Positions 6,001 through 11,409 of a stretch of 11,409 nucleotides of DNA are shown piece by piece (within the stretch, counting starts at the first letter, position 1; every line of letters starts with the position of its first letter). The position numbers were made by a program, and so were the translations under genes. Origin of the DNA: Phoronis pallida (Eukaryota > Phoronida > Phoronidae); the NCBI GenBank assembly GCA_028565715.1, contig JAOXYC010207906.1:1-11409 (forward strand), written 5' to 3'. The notes below the pieces were generated by a model that worked only from the letters and a program-made list of their open reading frames with translations, was not told where the DNA came from and made no database searches.

Positions 6001-8470
6001 TCCTGTTCATTTCAGAGAACAGGCCATCACCCCCGGCAACACTGCGTCCAGTACCAGGGTTATCCAGGTAATACAGACTTTCTTTCATGATTGAAGGATT
6101 CATGTTACTTATTCATGTTTTTTACAAAATGCTTTAAAAAATACCCATTTTAAAACATTCACATGCATGGGAAGTTAGTGTTATTTTCGAACACATCATG
6201 TTGGTTCCAATTCATTTCTTTAGAATGATCACAGGGTTGTAACCTATCAATATGTCTTCCAGATTAATCATCAGACCTTGACTTTTCAAACACAGCTTGA
6301 ATTCTGAATTTTAGAATGCCCAACAAAATGCTCATAACAGTATAGTTCTCCACGTATGAAATTTTTTTTAAAAATTGTCTTTAGCACTAGCATTGGTTGT
6401 CTTAGATCAAGGTGTGTGTAAGAAGCTCTCAAATTGTTAACTTTGAAATAACCATCGGGATATTTTTCATTCTTTAGGGAACGTGCAGCCATCAGACTTC
6501 AAGAGTTGTATCGTAAACGACAAGAATTACGGGATACGGAGGATATCTCTACAGCTAAAGATGTTCGACAACCTCCCGTTAAGATGTGTTTCAAAGGTCA
6601 TAGAAACAGCCGAACTATGGTTAGTGAAAAATCTATAGTAGGCATCTTAAAGGTTATAGAAAATGAATGAAAAGAAACTGATGATCAATTAAAAATGAAG
6701 GGGATTGTTTTACAACTTACATACAAATTAGATGAAACAATTATTGCACTTAAGTTTTCATCCAAGAAAGTTTTTGGAGAGAGATGGAAGACAATTTTAA
6801 GAAACAGGAAAAGGGTTTTTGCAAAATCGTTTATGTATGAAATTTCTCACATCTACAGAAACTTTTGTATCAAAGAAACTTCAATATCATTCGAAACACT
6901 TTCTTCTTTCAAGATAAAGGAGGCCAACTTCTGGGGCGATGACTATGTTATGAGCGGGTCGGATTGTGGACACATATTTATCTGGGATAGGTATACTGGA
7001 AGACTTACCAATTTCCTAGAAGCCGATAAACATGTGGTCAACTGTGTCCAGCCACACCCCTTTGACCCTGGTAAGCATTCTGATATCATTGAAAGTTATG
7101 GTTCTTAATAGTGATCTGATGATTGTTCAGAAACTTGAGCAATCGGTGGAGCAGCTTGGATTTCTGAGCGCTCGAGCGGAGTTCAACCCGCTCAACTTTG
7201 GCTGAGGGCTTGGACATTCAAGAAAACAGGCTCACCACTTCAAGGTTCTGAATTAATAGAATCATTATTAGATACTCTTTATATTTCAAAGAAACTGCAA
7301 CCAATTCTTTTTTAGATTGTGATGTTGGCTTTTGGATACTCGCTTTTGCATAGAATTATTCCAGTCGGCGCTTCGGTAAAACTAGGGTGATTTTGAACCA
7401 ATCAAAAGATGAGGAATATGCAAGTTCGTTGTTCTGAAGCATGTTCAACAGCTAGTGATTTCACTTGCCTTGTCCTTGTGCTGAGTTCCTGAACACTATC
7501 AATATCTTATAGTCAAATTTTGAAAAGACAGAAAATTTTTTCAAAATCGGTCATTTTGGGACAGTAAAAGCATACATTTTAATTAAAATTATATTCTTTA
7601 TTATCATGTGTATTATCCACATTGATTGTCTTCGTTTCAGTGTTGGCATCCAGTGGTATAGATTACAATATTAAGTTATGGATGCCTGATGCTGCTGAAT
7701 CTACATTTGATGAAGAAACAGCCAGAAAGGTATGATATTGCATTCAAATGAAAAGAGTTTTTTAACTTGCTTCTAATTCTTAACTTATGCATAAACATAA
7801 TTTTTCCTTCAAAGTAGATATATACCGTCACGTTTTAAACCTTTGCTTTATCGCAAAGGTGGACAAAAACTTTGAATATGAAAAATTAAAAGAAAATTGG
7901 ACAAAAGACAAAATTGGCTGACTGCACCCAATTAATTAACCCAATGTTCATTTCAATGGCTACGTCTCGATGTTCTATTAACATCTTAGCCTGATGTTTA
8001 GTTCTTTATGTTGTCAACAGGTGATGCGTAGAAATCAGACCATGCTAGAAGAGACTCGCGATACGATCACAGTGCCAGCGTCATTCATGCTGAGGATGTT
8101 AGCATCACTGAACCATCTCAGATCAGGTGCGATTAGTTTTTCAACTGAATAATTTCTTGCATATGTACTTGAATTGACGAGCAGTAGTTGAATTCTAATA
8201 AAAACCACCAACTTTTTAATCGCAACATATTTCGAAGGCAATCGTACTTACTTTGGTGTGTAGCGGACGAATCATGTCAAAAGTTTGAAAGGTAGTGTAT
8301 CTGTTATATATTCAACTGGTGTATAGGTTATTTATGTTTTATGTAAAAAAATTACATAATATTCACTGCAAAAAGGTGACTGTTATTCAATGTAAACCTG
8401 TTTCTTCTCAGTAGGAAGGAGAGCCGGTGAAGAGCCTGATGCAGACGGGAGTGACAGCGAACAGGAATAA
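1..8470 (+). CDS. DCAF6: DCAF6 (NRIP/IQWD1) orthologue, spliced, 5' partial
   Basis: Spliced CDS: join(1..47, 477..554, 887..985, 1298..1411, 2493..2628, 2956..3116, 3609..3713, 4070..5150, 5446..5577, 6016..6067, 6478..6619, 6914..7070, 7641..7729, 8021..8126, 8412..8470). Every intron is GT-AG and every phase matches, giving 851 residues plus a TAA stop; the N-terminus lies outside the window. Known role of the family: WD40 substrate receptor for the CUL4-DDB1 E3 ubiquitin ligase, coactivator of steroid receptors, and calcium/calmodulin binder through an IQ motif. Identity rests on several blocks nearly the same as human DCAF6: [91 protein letters not shown] and [16 protein letters not shown]. 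Layout in the partial product: WD40 blades at residues 1-211, disordered insert about 212-655, IQ-like helix 668-686, WD40 blades about 705-797, conserved helix 798-832, acidic tail. WFDLR (exon 4) is a WDxR/DWD-type box of the kind that contacts DDB1. The exon structure is my own manual model. Confidence 0.96.
48..476 (+). other. DCAF6: DCAF6 intron, no internal feature seen
   Basis: An AT-rich 429-bp intron, with donor gtaatt and acceptor ctttcag. An open stretch at 142-342 has no recognisable protein similarity, and its composition is that of the intron, so I do not call a gene there. Confidence 0.85.
477..554 (+). CDS. DCAF6: DCAF6 exon b ([14 protein letters not shown] blade)
   Basis: Twenty-six codons, phase 0 to 0, residues 16-41 of the partial product. 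Contains [14 protein letters not shown], identical over these residues to human DCAF6, which marks the GH start of a WD40 blade. Acceptor tttcag (476), consensus donor gtaagt (555). Confidence 0.95.
555..886 (+). other. DCAF6: DCAF6 intron, no internal feature seen
   Basis: A 332-bp AT-rich intron. I see no repeat, RNA gene or extra exon in it. Confidence 0.8.
887..985 (+). CDS. DCAF6: DCAF6 exon c (VSCSGDG blade)
   Basis: Thirty-three codons, phase 0 to 0, residues 42-74. Opens with [11 protein letters not shown], matching human [11 protein letters not shown], and ends with CHFGTVYE, matching human CHYGTTYE. Donor gtactt (986). Confidence 0.95.
986..1297 (+). other. DCAF6: DCAF6 intron, no internal feature seen
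   Basis: A 312-bp AT-rich intron ending in ttttcag. Nothing recognisable inside. Confidence 0.8.
1298..1411 (+). CDS. DCAF6: DCAF6 exon d (DWD-box blade)
   Basis: Thirty-eight codons, phase 0 to 0, residues 75-112. Contains [16 protein letters not shown], nearly identical to human [16 protein letters not shown]. WFDxR is the WDxR-type box by which DCAF proteins commonly engage DDB1. The donor gtgtgt (1412) is weaker than consensus, which may matter because the next exon has a degenerate duplicate in this same intron. Confidence 0.95.
1535..1989. mobile_element. hAT-like non-autonomous DNA transposon (MITE), 455 bp
   Basis: Bounded by perfect 10-bp terminal inverted repeats, CAGGGCCCTC (1535-1544) and GAGGGCCCTG (1980-1989). 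The same 6-bp direct repeat attttc flanks both ends (1529-1534 and 1990-1995), as expected of a target-site duplication. CAGGG ends are typical of hAT-superfamily elements, although hAT normally duplicates 8 bp, so the class is inferred. No transposase ORF is present. Inside, G-rich subterminal segments carry repeated ggggaat motifs, all on the same strand. Between them lies a core (1633-1879) that occurs again in a later intron. The element sits in the intron after exon d. Confidence 0.72.
1633..1879 (+). repeat. Interspersed repeat core, copy 1 (inside the MITE)
   Basis: Matches 6118-6352 in the same orientation and almost end to end, from the poly-T/acaaaatgcttt start to the tatagttctcca end. 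Long stretches are identical, for instance around tgatcacagggttgtaacct. This copy has about 10 extra bases (near 1788-1797) between ttaatcat and cagacc. I estimate roughly 90% identity by eye. Origin unknown; no coding potential seen. Confidence 0.9.
1990..2328 (+). other. DCAF6: DCAF6 intron stretch without recognised feature
   Basis: Lies between the MITE and the degenerate exon copy. It is AT-rich and contains an open stretch (from 2198) that only reaches sense codons where it runs into the duplicated exon, out of the DCAF6 frame. Nothing else recognised. Confidence 0.7.
2352..2460 (+). pseudogene. Degenerate tandem copy of DCAF6 exon e
   Basis: 109 bp aligning without gaps to 2493-2601, offset 141 bp, with 6 differences. 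The duplicated unit also includes the upstream pyrimidine tract (tttttctgtctg at 2334-2345 and 2471-2482). In frame it still reads [17 protein letters not shown], but it changes His to Tyr, Ser to Trp and Ile to Met. It stops after FD, so the last third of the exon (RRMLGTRLT) and its splice donor are missing. The branch/acceptor side ends in gatgaag rather than gatttag. Reading straight on reaches an in-frame TAG at 2490-2492, so read-through inclusion would truncate the protein. A weak internal donor (gtgggt near 2424) could in theory make it an in-frame cassette. Assembly artefact cannot be excluded. Confidence 0.85.
2493..2628 (+). CDS. DCAF6: DCAF6 exon e (INCRRA...[13 protein letters not shown] blade)
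   Basis: Phase 0 to 1, residues 113-157 plus the first base of Gly158. Contains [10 protein letters not shown] and [19 protein letters not shown], matching human LINCRRAATS and [19 protein letters not shown]. Acceptor gatttag (2492), donor gtaaac (2629). This is the full-length, conserved member of the tandem pair; it keeps the RRMLGTR segment and the donor that the upstream copy lacks. Confidence 0.95.
2629..2955 (+). other. DCAF6: DCAF6 intron, no internal feature seen
   Basis: A 327-bp AT-rich intron. The open reading through its first part is a continuation past the donor of exon e and has no family similarity. Confidence 0.8.
2956..3116 (+). CDS. DCAF6: DCAF6 exon f ([11 protein letters not shown], end of N-terminal WD40 set)
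   Basis: Starts in phase 1, completing Gly158, and ends in phase 0; residues 159-211. Contains [26 protein letters not shown] and [14 protein letters not shown], matching human GRGTTGMVARFIP, RVTSLCYSEDGQE and [14 protein letters not shown]. Donor gtaaga (3117). Confidence 0.95.
3117..3608 (+). other. DCAF6: DCAF6 intron, no internal feature seen
   Basis: A 492-bp AT-rich intron. I find no repeat or extra exon in it. Confidence 0.75.
3609..3713 (+). CDS. DCAF6: DCAF6 exon g (acidic/Ser-Pro linker)
   Basis: Thirty-five codons, phase 0 to 0, residues 212-246. GDAREEKSQ aligns with human DDTARELKT just after the WD40 set; the rest is Ser/Glu/Pro-rich and probably disordered. Acceptor tttctcag (3608). 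The donor gttggt (3714) is weak. Because the exon is a multiple of three in phase 0, skipping it would keep the frame, so it may be an alternative exon. Confidence 0.85.
3918..3945 (+). repeat. Hammerhead-like motif, decayed (possible Penelope-type remnant)
   Basis: Shows the hammerhead core CTGAAGA (CUGANGA, 3918-3924), then a 4-bp stem GAGC/GCTC closed by TGTC (3926-3937), then GGAAC (3938-3942) and GTC (3943-3945). An active hammerhead needs GAAA where GGAA stands, and the first pair of stem II is mismatched, so this copy is probably inactive. Hammerheads of this compact kind are known from Penelope-like retroelements and retrozymes. Assignment to such an element is inference from the motif order only. 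Confidence 0.35.
3949..4010 (+). repeat. Perfect tandem repeat, 2 x 31 bp
   Basis: Unit 1 (3949-3979) and unit 2 (3980-4010) are identical. Each begins caataaagtattattttgcc and ends cgtaccgattct, and each carries an AATAAA hexamer on the coding strand. The repeat follows the hammerhead-like motif directly and lies about 60 bp upstream of the exon h acceptor. Confidence 0.95.
4070..5150 (+). CDS. DCAF6: DCAF6 exon h (large disordered insert)
   Basis: 1,081 bp, by far the longest exon; phase 0 to 1, residues 247-606 plus the first base of the next codon. Near its start it has [18 protein letters not shown] (4103-4156) and then [13 protein letters not shown], matching human [18 protein letters not shown] and [19 protein letters not shown] looks like a basic nuclear-localisation or docking patch. 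The middle is Ser/Glu/Thr/Asn-rich, poorly conserved and surely disordered. A second island, [19 protein letters not shown] (4946-5002), matches human LSLHYSTEGTTTSTIKLNF. Acceptor cttcttcag (4069), donor gtaatt (5151). Reading open upstream to 3995 is intron, not an alternative start that I can support. Confidence 0.95.
5446..5577 (+). CDS. DCAF6: DCAF6 exon i (disordered insert, Ala/Ser/Val-rich)
   Basis: Phase 1 to 1, residues 608-650 with split codons at both ends. Reads [16 protein letters not shown] through [11 protein letters not shown]. No clear human counterpart, so this exon rests on splice sites (tttcag at 5445, gtaaaa at 5578), open frame and phase. Its length (132 bp, a multiple of three) would allow skipping without a frame change. 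Confidence 0.8.
5652..5815 (+). mobile_element. tRNA-derived SINE
   Basis: The head resembles a tRNA: a D-arm/A-box-like segment ctccgttggcagagcg (5665-5680) and, 26 bp further on, a B-box-like ggtatgaattc (5706-5716; consensus GGTTCGAATCC). Behind it comes a tail domain, ttgtgtctttgagcaagaca (5733-5752). This closely resembles the TGTGTCCTTGRGCAAGRCACTT central domain shared by many SINEs of fish, amphioxus and molluscs. RNA polymerase III transcribes such elements and LINE enzymes copy them. No A-rich tail or target duplication is obvious, so both ends are approximate. It lies in the intron between exons i and j, in sense orientation. Confidence 0.75.
6016..6067 (+). CDS. DCAF6: DCAF6 exon j (small Pro-rich exon)
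   Basis: Fifty-two bp, phase 1 to 2, completing Glu651 and encoding residues 652-667 ([16 protein letters not shown]) plus two bases of Arg668. The end, PVPGLSR, lines up with the human segment just before the IQ helix (GAGPGDRR-like). Phases on both sides can only be joined through this exon. Acceptor catttcag (6015), donor gtaata (6068). Confidence 0.85.
6118..6352 (+). repeat. Interspersed repeat core, copy 2 (alone)
   Basis: Second copy of the core seen at 1633-1879, same orientation, about 235 bp. It lacks the G-rich flanks and the CAGGGCCCTC termini that surround copy 1; after tatagttctcca the two sequences part. It occupies most of the intron between exons j and k. A 68-residue open stretch on the minus strand (6286-6492) overlaps it and exon k and is a chance ORF. 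Confidence 0.9.
6478..6619 (+). CDS. DCAF6: DCAF6 exon k (IQ-like helix, KGHRNSRTM)
   Basis: Starts in phase 2, completing Arg668, and ends in phase 0; residues 669-715. [19 protein letters not shown] aligns with human RRSAVARIQEFFRRRKERK, the IQ motif by which NRIP binds calmodulin. Here the Ile of IQ is Leu, the RR pair is RK, and the last basic position is Leu with Arg one place later, so the match to [ILV]QxxxR[GK]xxx[RK] is imperfect. The exon closes with [18 protein letters not shown], where GH opens the next WD40 blade. Donor gttagt (6620). Confidence 0.95.
6914..7070 (+). CDS. DCAF6: DCAF6 exon l (C-terminal WD40 blade, [12 protein letters not shown])
   Basis: Phase 0 to 1, residues 716-767 plus one base. 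[44 protein letters not shown] match human [26 protein letters not shown] and LEADNHVVNCLQPHPFDP. FIWDR is a textbook WD40 strand-c ending. Acceptor tttcaag (6913), donor gtaagc (7071). The open frame extends back to 6695 through the intron; that upstream part has no similarity and is not included. Confidence 0.96.
7071..7640 (+). other. DCAF6: DCAF6 intron, only weak secondary structure seen
   Basis: A 570-bp intron. Near 7165-7200 there is a locally GC-richer patch with gagcgctcgagcgg and a gagcgg/ccgctc stem around agttcaac that faintly recalls a tRNA T-arm. I could not trace a full tRNA or SINE head, so no element is called. Confidence 0.6.
7641..7729 (+). CDS. DCAF6: DCAF6 exon m ([13 protein letters not shown] blade)
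   Basis: Phase 1 to 0; completes Val768 and encodes residues 769-797. [15 protein letters not shown] matches human [15 protein letters not shown], the last WD40 blade. Acceptor cgtttcag (7640), donor gtatga (7730). Confidence 0.95.
7839..7860 (+). repeat. Short intronic hairpin
   Basis: Perfect 8-bp inverted repeat acctttgc / gcaaaggt around the 6-base loop tttatc, in the intron between exons m and n. Too short to assign a role; may be chance. Confidence 0.4.
8021..8126 (+). CDS. DCAF6: DCAF6 exon n ([16 protein letters not shown] helix)
   Basis: Phase 0 to 1, residues 798-832 plus one base. [19 protein letters not shown] is nearly identical to human [19 protein letters not shown], followed by LASLNHLR. 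This is the most conserved C-terminal signature of the family. Acceptor caacag (8020), donor gtgcga (8127). Confidence 0.96.
8412..8470 (+). CDS. DCAF6: DCAF6 exon o (acidic tail and stop)
   Basis: Completes Val833 and encodes 18 residues, [18 protein letters not shown], then TAA at 8468-8470. The short acidic Asp/Glu/Ser tail corresponds to human GDRSEGSGQENENEDEE. Acceptor cttctcag (8411). Confidence 0.93.
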
Positions 8471-9185
8471 CTCCTGAGAAGTGGTTATGTTACCTACAGC
8501 CCACCTCCACTTCATCACTCCTCCTTTGCAGTCTGCTGCTGCCTGGAAGATTTGCCGCTAGAGTTTCTACAGTTAAATGCTGGAATAACGCTATCAAACC
8601 ATATTCCCACTTAGAAATATGGGTTATCATAGTCTAGTTTGAGGTTTTCACTTTCCAATTGTGGAAATCTATACTGCTGGCTCAATCATTCTCAAAACAG
8701 GGATGAGGAATTTAATCTCCCCATGCTAATCTTCAATAGAAAAGGCTTACAGAATTTTGGTTGTTTGAATTTCATACTTTAACATCATGCACATCAAAAG
8801 TGAATTGATGAGTTACAGAGGATTAAGATGAAACTGTTGAAAAGAAGAATCTGTAATGTTTTTTACCAAGAAGCAGATTTTTCTGGTAAATATGTGAAAT
8901 TTGACAAAAGTGACTCCCGTCAGTTATTGATTATGTTTTGTAGGTCATGTTATGAAGATAAATGCTTTGTTTTATTGTTTAATTTTGTTATGTAGTGTCA
9001 GATATTATATAAACTTGCTTTCATTTTGTTCATTAGTTATTGAAGATTCAACTTCAAAAGATGATATTTATTCACAAGTTCTCCCTGATATAGCATTAGA
9101 TAGTTCATGTCATGACATGAGTTTAATAGACCAAACTTTCAACAAATGAAAATAATTGAGCGAATAAAAACATTCATAACATGAA
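8471..9185 (+). other. DCAF6: Probable DCAF6 3'UTR
   Basis: Runs from the stop codon to about 20 bases past the AATAAA at 9163. It has no coding similarity; a 65-codon open stretch at 8952-9149 is AT-rich and unconvincing. It includes a 16-bp perfect palindrome, tcatgtcatgacatga (9105-9120). The end is inferred from the signal only. Confidence 0.6.
9163..9168 (+). terminator. Poly(A) signal AATAAA for DCAF6
   Basis: First canonical AATAAA after the DCAF6 stop, about 690 bp downstream. Further AATAAA hexamers at 9447, 9567 and 9655 could give longer 3'UTRs. Which is used cannot be decided from sequence. Confidence 0.55.
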
Positions 9186-9186
9186 G

Positions 9187-9293
9187 GTTGGTTAAAAATA
9201 CGACGATTCATTGCATTTACTGTAAATGCAACGAATCGTCGTATTTTTAACCAATTCTGTGTCAACGAGAAAGTCCTGCCTGTTTTAACCAAC
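9187..9293. mobile_element. 107-bp foldback/MITE-like element
   Basis: Outer inverted repeats gttggttaaaa (9187-9197) and ttttaaccaac (9283-9293) bound it, with near-identical direct flanks atgaag (9181-9186) and atgaaag (9294-9300) that could be a target duplication. Inside, 9188-9219 and 9223-9254 form a 32-bp inverted repeat with one mismatch and only a 3-base spacer (ctg). Note that the right outer repeat repeats the end of the right arm (ttttaacca). No coding capacity. The stem itself is certain; calling it a transposon is inference. Confidence 0.6.
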
Positions 9294-10119
9294 ATGAAAG
9301 TTGTACACTTATATACCAATTTCTTGCATGGGGGGAAACATACCGTTTGAGAGGGGCTGTGGAAGGAACTAGACCTATGTGTTCAATGAATAGTTTATTT
9401 AATATCATGTGATCAACAATCCTCCAATCACAAATGAAGGCTCTCAAATAAATTATACTGATCACCACGTTTATTATTTGGAACAACCAAAGCACTACCT
9501 AGGTTGCATGCCGTGTTCTACATATGTTTTTAAATTTGAGGCTCTATAAGCTTTAAATCAATTTATAATAAAGGATTGTTGTTAAAAATCAAAGTTCTGC
9601 TTTTTATAGATTATTATTTTATTGTAGCAAGCAATTGTTAAAAACATTTACTTAAATAAAGTTCTAATGTTAATGATGAACACCAGATCTTGTGATTTTG
9701 TGACACAGTGTTGTCTGTTTAAAGATGCAGAAGCCTTATCCATGACCATAAAGTCATAAAAACAAACTGCATTGAAAATCCTTGTACTTATTGTACTCTT
9801 AATTAAAACCTTAGACATGCAGCAAATACTTTTGAAAAAATTTATAAAAGTGGCAAAAATGACTTCTAGTCACGAAAAGGGATAGAGGAACGCATTCAAA
9901 TTAATTTGTGGGGCCAGAATTTATGGAATATTCCAAGTATGGTGCATGCAGTTCTAAATATTCAAATCTCACTGCAATTTATTTTCATGACTTTTGGGCA
10001 CCAATAAGGCTTATGCATCTTTAAATCTCAGGACATGAAATCGGCAGAAAATTGTGCAAAATCTTTCACTGAAACCTTTAAGGGATGCATGAGCCATTAG
10101 CAAAGCCAAACTCAGAGAG
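9294..10119. other. Intergenic gap, no gene recognised
   Basis: AT-rich sequence between the convergent 3' ends. It contains alternative AATAAA hexamers on the plus strand (9447, 9567, 9655) and TTTATT (minus-strand AATAAA) at 9978. Open stretches on the minus strand here have no recognisable similarity. Confidence 0.65.
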
Positions 10120-10825
10120 TCGTTATTGCAATGATATTTATTCCAGCAACAATGTACAATGAAAATATCACAAAGCAGTACAATGAAATTTTGTACCATC
10201 ACTAATTGTATTCAAAACTTTCTAGATTGGAAAGGTGTGTAAAATTAGTAAAAATACATCTATGGTGTAAATAAATTGGTTCAGTTTCATTGCATCATGA
10301 TTCAATGCGAAAAATAACACACCCAGAAATGGAATGTGATTTAGAGAAACATGATTATAAAAAATAATGTTTTCAACAGTTCTACAATAAAAACACGATT
10401 GTTGTCTTAACATAGTCCAATTCCTGCCATTCAAGGACCACATGTGATATGTGTATTCAATTTCATTTTCACACTACTACACGAGTTGTGTTGAAAATTA
10501 TTTTGTATTGTGATCCAATATTTCCAATTCACTTCCCTGGTGCAAACATTATGTGGGAAATAATACAAACGTGAAAAACATTGCCAGCATTCCAAATCAT
10601 TCAGTTCCCTTTGGTAGCTCAGCATTAGAAGTAAAGCTTGACAGTCCCTGATATTGCAGCTCTGTGTATAGTGACCCGTGAGATAAGATCATCCATGTCT
10701 ACAAACTGTTTCTACAGTTCTCATGATTATAACAGTCTCTGAGTGCAAACCATATTTACAGTTCTTAACACAATGTCATCAAAATAATAATAAATATCTA
10801 AGAGTAGATTCAGCACATAATCAGA
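10120..10825 (-). other. Probable 3'UTR of the minus-strand gene
   Basis: Follows the TAA at 10826-10828 and runs to just past the AATAAA at 10142-10137. No conserved coding similarity in any frame; the small open stretches here (such as 10222-10443 and 10431-10625 on the minus strand) look like chance. Confidence 0.5.
10137..10142 (-). terminator. Poly(A) signal AATAAA for the minus-strand gene
   Basis: Read on the minus strand, ggaataaatatcattgcaat contains AATAAA about 680 bp after the stop codon of the convergent gene. It is the first canonical hexamer I find downstream of that stop. Confidence 0.5.
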
Positions 10826-11018
10826 TTATCGCTTTGTTTTCGTGTTTTTACTATCTTTTTTTGCTGTAGCCTGTGTGAGGTCGTATCGGAATCCCTCCTT
10901 CTGTGCCGCTGTTTCACGTTTCTTAACTGTTTTTATCACCTTTCCTTGGAGTTCAGTGCGAGTAAATGGTCGGTTATCTTCATCACTCTGCTCACTGTCT
11001 TCGCTGTCATATTCATCT
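10826..11018 (-). CDS. Last coding exon of an unidentified convergent gene
   Basis: On the minus strand an acceptor ctttcag is followed by one base finishing a split codon and 62 codons, then TAA (complement of 10826-10828). The peptide starts acidic (DEYDSEDSEQSDEDN), turns to NRPFTRTELQGKVIKTVKKR, then runs ETAAQKEGFRYDLTQATAKK and ends lysine-rich (KNTKTKR). The acidic-to-basic design suggests the C-terminus of a nuclear or nucleolar protein, with possible casein-kinase-2 sites in the Ser/Asp/Glu run. I do not recognise the family. Support is the clean acceptor, the open frame, coding-like composition against AT-rich surroundings, and the AATAAA further on. The rest of the gene lies beyond the window. 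Confidence 0.75.
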
Positions 11019-11409
11019 CTGAAAGTTTAGTTAAAAATAGATTACTTTTCTTTTATAAATATAAATGCTTTCAATAACATAAAATTTCTACAAACGAGAC
11101 AAAGTTATTTTAATACTTTTCTTTGTCAATTGCATAGAGAATTCTGTAATCATAAATTGAAGACCATATCATGTTCATCTAAAACTTCATTTAAAATTGG
11201 AATTCTCATCATGTTACAAGTTTGTTAACCACTCAACACTTTTCTTTAAAAGATGGATAGGCAATATTCACACCCTATTCATAAATGGTGGACATTTCTT
11301 GTATAAAGAATATCTAGCAATCTAATTCATTCATTTTGGAAGTTGATAGTTTTAAATATTTAGGAAATATAATTACTTGTGATCTTAGTGATGACCTTGA
11401 TATACTACG
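11019..11409 (-). other. Intron of the minus-strand gene (partial)
   Basis: AT-rich sequence upstream (minus sense) of the last exon. I see no further exon of that gene here. Its outer end carries a retrotransposon fragment on the opposite strand. Confidence 0.6.
11318..11409 (+). mobile_element. Non-LTR retrotransposon reverse transcriptase fragment (partial)
   Basis: Open from 11318 to the window edge. It reads EVDSFKYLGNIIT, then CDLSDDLDIL. VDSFKYLG followed by I(I/L)T, a spacer, DD and D-I is the well-known segment after the catalytic YxDD region in LINE reverse transcriptases, shortly before the thumb. A TAG lies just upstream in this frame (11315-11317), so the copy is broken or truncated on the 5' side. 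It continues past the window. Clade cannot be assigned from 30 residues. Confidence 0.7.

Noticed and set aside
5846-6103. 85-codon minus-strand open reading frame
   Set aside because: Overlaps exon j and its acceptor tract antisense; no similarity recognised and no supporting signals.
6695-6913. Open reading continuous with exon l that could be an alternative first exon or N-terminus
   Set aside because: No similarity to DCAF6 or anything known, AT-rich intron composition, and the exon k to exon l junction fits the conserved [11 protein letters not shown] order exactly.
7150-7205. Possible second tRNA-like SINE head with gagcgg/ccgctc stem
   Set aside because: No acceptable A box and B box at tRNA spacing, and no tail domain; only a short stem remains.
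9105-9120. 16-bp perfect palindrome tcatgtcatgacatga
   Set aside because: Has no companion features and lies in probable 3'UTR; built from short ATG/CAT repeats, so chance is likely. Recorded under the 3'UTR only.
9305-9360. G-rich patch (gggggg, gaggggc) resembling MITE subterminal motifs
   Set aside because: Only the short tttgagagggg word is shared; no terminal repeats or core sequence nearby.
1-11409. Prokaryotic-type systems, CRISPR arrays, rRNA or intact tRNA genes
   Set aside because: The window is intron-exon structured animal DNA; no spaced direct repeats, cloverleaf or operon-like gene packing was found on either strand.

Overview
The window is nuclear DNA of an animal, most likely a marine invertebrate. 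It is AT-rich, the gene is split into many short exons with GT-AG introns of roughly 300-1,100 bp, and several introns carry remnants of eukaryotic transposons. I cannot name the species. Protein similarity and the SINE type fit molluscs, other lophotrochozoans or invertebrate deuterostomes.

Positions 1-8470 (+ strand) hold the last 15 coding exons of a clear orthologue of DCAF6 (also called NRIP or IQWD1). This is a WD40 protein of the CUL4-DDB1 ubiquitin ligase family and a nuclear-receptor and calmodulin-binding cofactor. All exon phases join without a break into 851 residues plus a stop. Only the N-terminus (about 75 residues by comparison with human) lies upstream of the window. Order in the protein: N-terminal WD40 blades (exons at 1-3116), a long Ser/Glu/Thr-rich disordered insert (3609-5577) carrying two conserved islands, an IQ-like helix (6478-6619), the C-terminal WD40 blades (6914-7729), a conserved helix (8021-8126) and an acidic tail (8412-8470). 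The 3'UTR follows, with a good poly(A) signal at 9163.

From the right, a second gene runs convergently on the minus strand. Its last coding exon (10826-11018) encodes an acidic-then-basic C-terminus that I could not identify. It has a 3'UTR and an AATAAA signal near 10142. The two genes are tail to tail, with about 0.9 kb between the probable 3' ends.

The accessory content lies in the introns and the intergenic gap. It comprises: a degenerate tandem copy of a DCAF6 exon (2352-2460) just before the real one; a 455-bp hAT-like MITE with terminal inverted repeats and a probable target duplication (1535-1989), whose 240-bp core recurs alone at 6118-6352; a decayed hammerhead-like motif followed by a perfect 2 x 31 bp tandem repeat (3918-4010); a tRNA-derived SINE (about 5652-5815); a 107-bp foldback element with a nearly perfect 32-bp stem (9187-9293); and the edge of a non-LTR retrotransposon reverse transcriptase (11318-11409). 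I see no bacterial-type system, CRISPR array or rRNA, and no intact tRNA.
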